Part shown: positions 1 through 6,112 of the stretch, piece after piece
How the letters are laid out: each line of letters begins with the position of its first letter
Numbering within the stretch: position 1 is the first letter of the stretch
From: HGM11788 sp964654945
GTDB taxonomy: Bacteria > Bacillota > Clostridia > Lachnospirales > CAG-274
Length of the DNA stretch: 7,890 bases
NCBI GenBank assembly: GCA_964654945.1
Contig: CAZZLN010000065.1
Span: 1-7,890, forward strand
Direction of reading: 5' to 3'
Program-made: the position numbers and the translations under genes
Notes under the pieces: model-generated
What the model was told of the DNA's origin: nothing
The model's input: only the letters and a program-made list of their open reading frames with translations
Database searches by the model: none

Positions 1-8
1 GGTAAATT

Positions 9-809
9 ATGATAAACATATGGAAGGGTATTCCTTTAGGCTTTAAAAAGGAATATGAAAACGAACACAACAAAAACAAGCCTGAGCTTGAAGAATTTGC
101 AATAAAAGACGGAAAAAAGCACAGCTGTTTTATTATACTTCCGGGAGGCGGATATGACCATCTTTCGGGTCACGAGGGAGCAAATGTTGCTGAAAAATTA
201 AATGAAAACAACATTAGTGCTTTTGTGCTTTATTACAGGGTTGCACCTTATGCACACCCAACCTACATAAATGATGTTAAAAGAGCTGTGAGATACATAA
301 GATATAATGCTGATAAATACAATATTGATGAAAATAAAATCGGTGTAATGGGATTTAGTGCAGGCGGGCATTTAGCTTCTGTGCTTGCTGAACACTATGA
401 CCATTATGAATATGAAAAAACAGATGATATTGATGATATATCTGCAAGACCCGATGCCCTTTGTATGTGTTATCCTGTTGTTACAATATCTAAAAATATT
501 ACCCACAACAGAACAAGGGATAATATTTCAGGAGGAAACAATAATCTTTTAAGGGAGCTTTCATCAGAGCTTAATGTAAGAGAGGATATGCCTCCCGTAT
601 TTATTTGGCATACTTTTGAGGACAGCAGTGTTGATTGCAGAAATTCCATTGAAATGGCTTTAGCATTAAAAGAAAAAAACTGTAAATTTGAACTTCATAT
701 TTTCCCTGAAGGAAAACACGGTCTTGACCTTGCGGATAATGTCGAAGGCACAAATCAGTGGTTTGGATTATTATTAAACTGGCTTAAAAGGATTGGTTTT
801 TTCATATAA
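9..809 (+). CDS. Alpha/beta hydrolase, acetyl-esterase / BD-FAE-like
   Basis: A 266-residue cytoplasmic serine esterase or lipase-like hydrolase with no signal peptide. The oxyanion-hole motif PGGGY lies at residues 45-49. The nucleophile elbow GFSAGGH (115-121) gives Ser117. HTFEDSSVD (201-209) supplies the likely acid Asp205, and GKHGLD (235-240) supplies His237. Order and spacing fit the bacterial feruloyl/acetyl-xylan esterase-like branch (BD-FAE, dienelactone-hydrolase fold), whose members usually run 250-300 residues, so it appears complete. Such enzymes typically remove acyl groups from plant-polysaccharide side chains or small esters; the actual substrate cannot be read here. The window starts 8 bases before the ATG, so only GGT of a probable ribosome binding site is visible and any upstream operon partner is unseen. 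It lies 17 bases ahead of the YlmC/YmxH gene on the same strand, so co-transcription is likely. Confidence 0.88.
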   Translation: MINIWKGIPLGFKKEYENEHNKNKPELEEFAIKDGKKHSCFIILPGGGYDHLSGHEGANVAEKLNENNISAFVLYYRVAPYAHPTYINDVKRAVRYIRYNADKYNIDENKIGVMGFSAGGHLASVLAEHYDHYEYEKTDDIDDISARPDALCMCYPVVTISKNITHNRTRDNISGGNNNLLRELSSELNVREDMPPVFIWHTFEDSSVDCRNSIEMALALKEKNCKFELHIFPEGKHGLDLADNVEGTNQWFGLLLNWLKRIGFFI

Positions 810-826
810 TATATTGAGGTGGTTAT

Positions 827-1078
827 ATGGAATGTGTAAAATCTCTTTTAAATAAAGATGTTATTAATATATGCTCGGGAGAAAAATTAGGCTGTGTATG
901 TGATATTCTTGTGGATACTTCCTGCGGACGTGTTTCTAAAATTGTCATTGTTCATAAAAACAATTTTATATCACTTTTAAGCAAAGACAATTTATTTTTT
1001 ATAAATTGGTGCGATATTGTAAAAGTGGGGGAAGATTTAATACTTGTTGATGTAAATTTAAACAGAGGTAAAAAATAA
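827..1078 (+). CDS. YlmC/YmxH-family PRC-barrel sporulation protein
   Basis: An 83-residue PRC-barrel protein. Characteristic elements are the N-terminal KSLLNKDVINI strand, the EKLGCVCDILVD strand-turn-strand near residues 19-31, the GRVSKIVIV strand at 34-42, and the closing FINWCDIVKVGEDLILVDV segment at about 58-76. This matches the YlmC/YmxH family, small proteins of about 80-90 residues widely conserved in endospore-forming Bacillota. Their molecular role is unclear despite the sporulation label. Length is normal and no catalytic residues are expected. A strong site GAGGTGG (816-822) stands four bases before the ATG. The stop codon is separated by one base from the next ATG, so this and the methyltransferase are almost certainly translated from the same message. 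Presence of the family is the best hint that the host forms spores or descends from a spore former. Confidence 0.85.
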   Translation: MECVKSLLNKDVINICSGEKLGCVCDILVDTSCGRVSKIVIVHKNNFISLLSKDNLFFINWCDIVKVGEDLILVDVNLNRGKK

Positions 1079-1079
1079 T

Positions 1080-2246
1080 ATGCTGGATATTCAAAAGCTT
1101 AAAACTCAATTGAAAAATTTAATAGACTGCAACAGTATTGAAAGTGCAGTTTTAAGCAATCCCATTAAAAAAACAGATGAGGATTTTGTTAAAATAAATA
1201 TTAATGCCTTAAATATTAAAAACAAGCTTTTTTATCAGCTTTCAATGTTAAAAGGCAACAAAATGTATCATAAAAATGTTGAACCGAAATATATTATTGA
1301 TGAAATTGCGGATTTAATGTCAAAAAATTTTAAGCAGTGTAATATTACTGCTGATAAATATGCTGTGATTTTAATGAATAAAAAAAGAATGTTCACAATA
1401 ACAGGTGTTAAGGATAACACAAATTCCATAAAAATTCTTTCTCATAACAAAGAAAAAAATTATATTATTAAAGAGGGTGTTTATACCCAATGGCTTTATA
1501 AACTTGGTGTAATGGATAAAAACGGAGCTGTTTTAAGCCAAAAGCAAAAGAAATTCAGACAGATAAATAAGTTTCTTGAAATGCTGAGAGATATTGAGGA
1601 TAATATTCCCCCAAACAGTATAATTATAGATATGGGCTGCGGAAAAAGCTATCTTACATTTGCAATTTATCATTATTTTAATATTATTAAAAATAAAAAT
1701 GTTGAAATAAGAGGCTATGACCTTAAAAAAGATGTTGTCAAAAACTGCAATAAGCTTACAGAGGAGCTGGGCTTTAACAGGCTTAAATTTTATTGTGAGG
1801 ATATTGCAAATATTGAAAATACAGATGATAAAATTTCTATGATTATAACCTTGCACGCTTGCGACACTGCTACTGATTATGCTATTTATCATGGTATAAG
1901 ATGGGGCTGTAAGGTAATTATGAATGTGCCTTGCTGTCAGCACGAGCTTTTTCATCAGATTAAAAATGAAAATATGTCTGTTATCCTTGACTACGGAATT
2001 TTAAAAGAAAGATTTGCAGCCTTGCTTACAGATGCAATAAGAGCAAGGATACTTGAAATTATGGGATATAAGGCTAATGTAATGGAATTTATAGATATGG
2101 AGCATACTCCAAAAAACATTATGATCAGGTCTGTTAAAACAGGAAAAAAAGCTGATGAAAACAGTATTCGGGATTTAGAAAGAATTATTAAGGAATATAA
2201 TATTATGCCGACACTGTATAAGCTGTGCTTTAAAAAGGGTATCTGA
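1080..2246 (+). CDS. Class I SAM-dependent methyltransferase (Methyltransf_32-like)
   Basis: A 388-residue protein with an unfamiliar N-terminal half (about 1-160, no catalytic motif seen) and a C-terminal Rossmann methyltransferase domain. SAM-binding motif I is IIIDMGCGKSYLTF (181-194). The acidic residue closing strand 2 is probably Asp214 in RGYD. The family signature LHACDTATDYAI (258-269) is followed by VPCCQHEL (283-290). The HACDTATD plus PCCQHEL pair is typical of a conserved Bacillota group related to the Methyltransf_32 / METTL25 superfamily; the methylated substrate is unknown, with RNA or a small molecule both possible. AGAGG at 1064-1068 lies in the end of the preceding gene, 11 bases before the ATG, so translation is probably coupled. 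The stop codon sits in the loop of the downstream terminator. Length and motifs are intact. Confidence 0.85.
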   Translation: MLDIQKLKTQLKNLIDCNSIESAVLSNPIKKTDEDFVKININALNIKNKLFYQLSMLKGNKMYHKNVEPKYIIDEIADLMSKNFKQCNITADKYAVILMNKKRMFTITGVKDNTNSIKILSHNKEKNYIIKEGVYTQWLYKLGVMDKNGAVLSQKQKKFRQINKFLEMLRDIEDNIPPNSIIIDMGCGKSYLTFAIYHYFNIIKNKNVEIRGYDLKKDVVKNCNKLTEELGFNRLKFYCEDIANIENTDDKISMIITLHACDTATDYAIYHGIRWGCKVIMNVPCCQHELFHQIKNENMSVILDYGILKERFAALLTDAIRARILEIMGYKANVMEFIDMEHTPKNIMIRSVKTGKKADENSIRDLERIIKEYNIMPTLYKLCFKKGI

Positions 2247-2260
2247 TTTGATACCCTTTT
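2233..2260 (+). terminator. Rho-independent terminator, probably bidirectional
   Basis: AAAAGGGTATC (2233-2243) pairs perfectly with GATACCCTTTT (2250-2260) around a six-base loop TGATTT, which contains the methyltransferase stop codon TGA. The plus-strand transcript ends in TTTT, then AATATC and a second TTTTT. The A-rich left arm gives a T tract on the opposite strand, so the same hairpin can also stop the convergent minus-strand unit, whose last codon is at 2310. Confidence 0.85.
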
Positions 2261-2309
2261 AATATCTTTTTATTAAGAAATAAAGGTGAAAAAGCAAAGG
2301 GTAAAATTA

Positions 2310-2678
2310 TCATTTTCTTTTTACAATTTCAAGCCAGTAGCCGTCAGGGTCAGATATAAAATAAACTCCCATTTTAGGATTTTCATAACATATACAGCCC
2401 ATTTCCTTATGCTTTTTGTAAGCACTGTCAAAATCATCAACAGCAAAAGCTAAATGAAATTCACAGTCACCCAGATTATAAGGTCTGTCCATATCTCTGA
2501 GCCAAGTAAGCTCAAGCTCAAAATCAGTTGTTTCATTACCTGCGTAAACTATAATAAAAGAGCCGTCATCGGCAGTTTTTCTTCTTTTTTCCCTAAGACC
2601 TAAAGCATTTTTATAAAATTCGAGGGATTTATCAAGATTAGCTACATTGTAATTTTCGTGTACCATTTTAAAGTTCAT
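2310..2678 (-). CDS. VOC-family glyoxalase I-like protein (lactoylglutathione lyase type)
   Basis: A 122-residue, single-module vicinal-oxygen-chelate protein. All four metal-ligand positions of glyoxalase I are recognisable by comparison with the E. coli enzyme: His7 (MVHENYNV), Glu56 (ELELTW), His75 (EFHLAFAV) and Glu117 (YWLEIVK). SLEFYKNALGL (18-28) and SDPDGYWLEI (109-118) are the usual VOC motifs. The short form, lacking the insertions of zinc-type enzymes, suggests a Ni/Co-type glyoxalase that would isomerise a methylglyoxal-thiol adduct. Clostridia often lack glutathione, so the thiol could be another one, and related VOC activities are possible. It starts inside the end of the MBL gene (11-base overlap). 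Its GGAGG (2688-2692 on the minus strand) also lies inside that gene, so it is co-transcribed and probably translationally coupled. Confidence 0.85.
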   Translation of the reverse strand: MNFKMVHENYNVANLDKSLEFYKNALGLREKRRKTADDGSFIIVYAGNETTDFELELTWLRDMDRPYNLGDCEFHLAFAVDDFDSAYKKHKEMGCICYENPKMGVYFISDPDGYWLEIVKRK

Positions 2679-3354
2679 AGGTTTTATCCTCCGTTAATTT
2701 GTAAATTTTAGAATTATATCTGTTATTATAATGATCGGAATTTATAAATTTATCAATTAAATCATAATTCTCCATAGAGTGCATTGGAAACACATTTTTA
2801 ATTTTAACATTACTAAGGATATATTCCATACCCTTATAGTACCAGCTTCCCTGTCTTGGGTCAAGAGGAATAAAGGCAATATCAATATTAGTATCCTTCA
2901 GCTTTTCAATTTCTCTTTTGTAATTAGCTTCCATATTGTTGTTGTATTGTTTTGTTTCTTCCTGCCATACCCAGAAGTGCAAATCTCCGCTGTGAAATAT
3001 TGTTTTGTTTTCACATTCAACAATATAAGCAACTCCTAAATCCGTTGATTTAAGAGTTTTTATTTTTATATTATCAATTTCATATTCCCTGTTTCCATAA
3101 ACATAGGTTATATTTTCATTTTCAATTTTGTATTTTTTAAAAATATCTCTTGATAAAATATATTTAGAATTAAAGTTTTTAAATATTTCCAATATAATTT
3201 TATTAAAATGGTCACTGTGGGAGTGACTTGAAAAAATATATATAGGCTTGTTTTTATTAATAAAGGGAATATTTCCTTTAAAATAATCAAAAAGCATATA
3301 ACAGCTTTCAAATTCAATTAAAAATGAGCTGTGATATATATAAGTTATTTTCAT
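2668..3354 (-). CDS. MBL-fold metallo-hydrolase (UlaG-like)
   Basis: A 228-residue metallo-beta-lactamase-fold protein. The metal motif SHSHSDH gives His44, His46, Asp48 and His49. FHSGD (120-124) gives the bridging Asp124, and PMHS (190-193) gives His192. There is no histidine between residues 49 and 121, so the usual third ligand is absent as His. STDLGVAY (103-110) occupies its place, and Asp105 may substitute. From memory, this STD-x-GVA plus H-x-GDL-x-x-W pattern recurs in clostridial MBL proteins, so it looks like a subfamily trait rather than damage. It resembles the UlaG-like branch; substrate unknown. AGAAAGGT (3361-3368) precedes the ATG by six bases. Only 45 bases separate it from potD, and these hold the pot terminator, so it probably depends on read-through or a promoter inside potD. 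It overlaps the VOC gene by 11 bases. Confidence 0.85.
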   Translation of the reverse strand: MKITYIYHSSFLIEFESCYMLFDYFKGNIPFINKNKPIYIFSSHSHSDHFNKIILEIFKNFNSKYILSRDIFKKYKIENENITYVYGNREYEIDNIKIKTLKSTDLGVAYIVECENKTIFHSGDLHFWVWQEETKQYNNNMEANYKREIEKLKDTNIDIAFIPLDPRQGSWYYKGMEYILSNVKIKNVFPMHSMENYDLIDKFINSDHYNNRYNSKIYKLTEDKTYEL

Positions 3355-3369
3355 ATTATTACCTTTCTT

Positions 3370-3395
3370 AAAAAGACGGCAATTTCTGCCGCCTT
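3370..3395 (-). terminator. Rho-independent terminator after potD
   Basis: On the minus strand AAGGCGGCA (3395-3387), loop GAAAT, and TGCCGTCTT (3381-3373) form a nine-base-pair stem with one G-U pair, running into TTTTT (3374-3370). It begins four bases after the potD stop codon. The MBL ribosome binding site (3368-3361) follows immediately. The hairpin therefore closes the pot operon, or acts as a partial terminator that lowers expression of the two downstream genes. Confidence 0.85.
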
Positions 3396-3399
3396 AAAT

Positions 3400-4476
3400 T
3401 TATTGTGCTTTAACACTTGTCCATAATTCTGAAAGCTTACGTCTTAAAACTTCATTATCGTGGAATATTTCATCATTTTCATTATCAGTTCTTGGAATAT
3501 AGGCTGCATTATCAGCAAATTCTGTTTCTGATAAATCCTTTAAAACATCTTTGTTTGAAGAAGTGTAGCCTACAGTTGAAGAATTATCCTTTGATGGAGC
3601 ATATTCAAGAATATAATTTATAAATTCATTGGCAAGGGCAGGGTTTTCGGCATTTTTAGGAATAACCATTGAATCACTCCAAAGATTTGTGCCGACAGCC
3701 GGCAGACAGAAGTCCATATCAGGATTTTCATTTAAAATATAAGCTGCATCACCGCTGTATACAACAGCAATATCTTTATTTCCGTTTGCCATTGAATCAA
3801 TTACCTCATCAGTAACATATGACGGCTCCATAGTGTTGTTTACTTCAAGAAGCCACTCATAAGCGGCATTGATTTCATCTTCATTTTCAGTATTCATAGA
3901 ATATCCAAGAGCCTTTAATGCTATCATAAAGGCATCTCTTTCAGAATCATAAATATAAATATCTCCCTTATATTTTGTATCCTTTAAAATATCCCAGCCT
4001 TTTGCTTCAATTTCAGCAGGGTCAACATTATTAGTGTTATACACAAGACCAACCATACCCCAGAAATATGGTACGGAATATTTGTTGTCAGGGTCATAAT
4101 CCAGATTTTTAACACCGTCAGCAAGATTATCTAAATTAGTAATTTTGCTTTTATCAATAGGCTGAAGCATATCTTCTTTTATAAGTCTTTCAATCATATA
4201 GTCAGACGGCACAATAACGTCATATTTATCACCTGCCATAAGCTTGGTATACATCATTTCATTGGAATCAAAAAACTCTGTTATAACAGTGACATCATAT
4301 TTTTCTTCAAAGTTTGATATAACATCTTCTCCCAAATATTCACCCCAGTTATAAAATTTAAGTGTCTGACCCTCAAAGCCTGAAACTTTTTCAATTTCCG
4401 AATTGTTATTTTCAGAAGCTGCACAGCCTGTAAGAATAACAGTGACAGACAATAAAGCTGCAATTATTTTTTTCAT
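3400..4476 (-). CDS. potD: Spermidine/putrescine ABC transporter substrate-binding lipoprotein
   Basis: A 358-residue extracytoplasmic polyamine receptor. The signal peptide is a lysine pair, a hydrophobic stretch and lipobox LTGC with lipidated Cys18. The mature part follows PotD/PotF throughout: LKFYNWGEY near 39-47 (aromatic pocket), the SNEMMYTKL segment (71-79), DVIVPSDYMIERL, VPYFWG (135-140) and the ERDAF segment with Asp181. The Trp of the E. coli VxWNG segment is Tyr here (VVYSGDAAY). NLWSDSM keeps the pocket Trp266 and Asp268. Whether it prefers spermidine or putrescine cannot be decided. Start choice: a TTG at 4485 would add three residues but touches the Shine-Dalgarno. ATG 4476 has AGAAAGGA nine bases upstream and forms an ATGA overlap with the potC stop, so it is preferred. 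It is the last gene of the pot unit, closed by the hairpin at 3370-3395. Confidence 0.93.
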   Translation of the reverse strand: MKKIIAALLSVTVILTGCAASENNNSEIEKVSGFEGQTLKFYNWGEYLGEDVISNFEEKYDVTVITEFFDSNEMMYTKLMAGDKYDVIVPSDYMIERLIKEDMLQPIDKSKITNLDNLADGVKNLDYDPDNKYSVPYFWGMVGLVYNTNNVDPAEIEAKGWDILKDTKYKGDIYIYDSERDAFMIALKALGYSMNTENEDEINAAYEWLLEVNNTMEPSYVTDEVIDSMANGNKDIAVVYSGDAAYILNENPDMDFCLPAVGTNLWSDSMVIPKNAENPALANEFINYILEYAPSKDNSSTVGYTSSNKDVLKDLSETEFADNAAYIPRTDNENDEIFHDNEVLRRKLSELWTSVKAQ

Positions 4477-5273
4477 TTTAAACAATCCTTTCTATATAAT
4501 TTTTTCTTAATTATAGGAATTATATTAAATAAAATTAAGCCAATGGTTATAATGGCAATTACTATTGAGGATAAAGCGTTAATAGTAGGATTTACACGTT
4601 TGGACATAGTGTAAACCATAATCGAAATATTGCTGACTCCGTTTCCCGTTACAAAATATGATATAACAAAATCGTCAAAGCTCATTGTAAATGCAATTAA
4701 TGCACCTGCGACAATTCCCGATGTAATCTGGGGAATAATAACCTTTCTCAATGCCTGCACAGGTGTGCAGCCTAAATCAAGAGCTGCATCAAGAAGATTA
4801 GGGTCTAAAGCTCTCAGCTTTGGCATAATGCTTAGTATAACAAAAGGTGTGCAAAACATAATATGAGATAAAAGCATTGTCAAATATCCTTTTTTAACGG
4901 CAAGGGAGCTGAAAAACATTAAAAGACCTATACCTGTTACAATATCAGGATTCATAATAGGCAAATCGTTTATCTGTGATATGACAGCTCTCATTTTTTT
5001 GCCTGATTTTGAAAGACCTATTGCAGTAATTGTGCCAAATATTGTTGAAACAACAGTTGCTATTACTGCTACTGATATTGTGTAGTATATAGAATTTACC
5101 ATATCGTGGCTTTTAAACATTTTTTCATACCACTGTAATGAAAATCCCTGAAATTTGCTTAAGGATTTTGAAGAATTAAATGAAAATAAAACAGTGTAAA
5201 ATATAGGCAGATAGAAAAATATCATTATTATTGCAATATATATTTTGGAGAATAAATGTTTTTGTTTTTTCAT
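4473..5273 (-). CDS. potC: Spermidine/putrescine ABC transporter permease PotC
   Basis: A 266-residue inner-membrane permease, nearly the same length as E. coli PotC. Six hydrophobic segments are visible at about 11-32, 62-87, 106-124, 130-150, 180-200 and 234-256. The EAA coupling loop, DAALDLGCTPVQALRKVIIP (162-181), contacts the ATPase; its glycine is at position 168. NDLPIMNPDIVTGIGLL (102-118) and SFDDFVISYFVTG (198-210) are typical PotC segments. With PotB it forms the translocation pore for polyamines. The ATG overlaps the potB stop as TAATG, and AAGGAGG (5283-5289) inside potB gives efficient coupled initiation. Its own stop overlaps the potD ATG as ATGA. Confidence 0.94.
   Translation of the reverse strand: MKKQKHLFSKIYIAIIMIFFYLPIFYTVLFSFNSSKSLSKFQGFSLQWYEKMFKSHDMVNSIYYTISVAVIATVVSTIFGTITAIGLSKSGKKMRAVISQINDLPIMNPDIVTGIGLLMFFSSLAVKKGYLTMLLSHIMFCTPFVILSIMPKLRALDPNLLDAALDLGCTPVQALRKVIIPQITSGIVAGALIAFTMSFDDFVISYFVTGNGVSNISIMVYTMSKRVNPTINALSSIVIAIITIGLILFNIIPIIKKKLYRKDCLK
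4486..4493 (-). promoter_or_regulatory. Ribosome binding site deciding the potD start
   Basis: AGAAAGGA on the minus strand ends nine bases before ATG 4476 but directly abuts the alternative TTG at 4485. That spacing selects the ATG as the true start. Confidence 0.75.
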
Positions 5274-6112
5274 TATACATTACCTCCTTCAGAATCAACC
5301 CTTCTGTCAATTCTTCTTGTAATATACATTGATATAATTATTACTATGCTCATTACAAGAGATATAGCTCCGCCAAATCCCCAGTCACCTGATGTTAAAA
5401 ACTGATTTTCAATTAAATTTCCTATAAGAACATATTGTCCTCCGCCTAAAAGCTTAGGTATAAAAAAGCTGGATACGGCAGGAAGAAAAACAAGAGTTAC
5501 TCCGCTTAGTATTCCGGGAACGGAAAGAGGAAGTATAACCTTAAAAAAGGTCTGATATTTATTGGCTCCCAAATCAGAAGCTGCCTCAATATAGCTGCGG
5601 TCCATTTTATTTAATGAATTATAAATCTGAAGTATCATAAAAGGTATAAAATTATAAACCATACCAAGTATAACGGCAAAGCTTGTTTCAAGAATTTTTA
5701 AAGGCTGAAATCCAAGAGAGGTTATAATAAGATTTATAATTCCGTTTTTATCCATTATGCCTCTCCATGCATAGGTTCTTACAAGCATATTAATCCAAGT
5801 GGGAAATGTTACAAGAAGTATCATAACAATCTGTGATTTAGGCACAAGCTTAGATATAAAATATGCGGCAGGGTATCCTAAAAGTATACATAATACAGTA
5901 GTTATTACTGCTATATAAAGTGAACGTATAAGTACATCTAAAAACAGCTTGTTGCTGAAAAATTTTTCAAAGTTTTCAAATGTAAATACAAAGGTTTTAA
6001 CGCTGTTTCCTTCTTTTGTAAAAGCATAAATCAGTATAAGAAACACAGGTATTATAACCATTATAACTGACCATATAATATAGGGAAAAACAAGTTTTCT
6101 GAAATTTTTCAT
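5273..6112 (-). CDS. potB: Spermidine/putrescine ABC transporter permease PotB
   Basis: A 279-residue inner-membrane permease, close to the 275 residues of E. coli PotB. Hydrophobic segments are at about 10-31, 62-84, 94-114, 143-165, 196-216 and 245-266. FPTWINMLVRTYAW (103-116) is a PotB hallmark. The EAA loop EAASDLGANKYQTFFKVILP (176-195) docks on the nucleotide-binding subunit. FFIPKLLGGGQYVLIGNLIENQF (216-238) is also characteristic of the family. It pairs with PotC. The start overlaps the potA stop as TGATG, with AAAGGAGGG (6122-6130) nine bases before the ATG, so its translation is coupled to potA. Nothing in it appears altered, which indicates the transporter has been kept under selection despite the enlarged PotA. 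Confidence 0.94.
   Translation of the reverse strand: MKNFRKLVFPYIIWSVIMVIIPVFLILIYAFTKEGNSVKTFVFTFENFEKFFSNKLFLDVLIRSLYIAVITTVLCILLGYPAAYFISKLVPKSQIVMILLVTFPTWINMLVRTYAWRGIMDKNGIINLIITSLGFQPLKILETSFAVILGMVYNFIPFMILQIYNSLNKMDRSYIEAASDLGANKYQTFFKVILPLSVPGILSGVTLVFLPAVSSFFIPKLLGGGQYVLIGNLIENQFLTSGDWGFGGAISLVMSIVIIISMYITRRIDRRVDSEGGNV
5283..5289 (-). promoter_or_regulatory. potC ribosome binding site
   Basis: AAGGAGG on the minus strand, nine bases before the potC ATG and located inside the last codons of potB. It supports the TAATG-coupled start at 5273 over the out-of-frame ATG at 5280. Confidence 0.8.

Noticed and set aside
1533..1955. 140-codon minus-strand open frame inside the methyltransferase gene
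   Set aside because: It is antisense to a clear coding region, has no ribosome binding site or family resemblance, and arises from AT-rich codon bias.
4630..4866. Plus-strand open frame inside potC
   Set aside because: It is antisense to well-conserved permease sequence including the EAA loop, and has no initiation signal.
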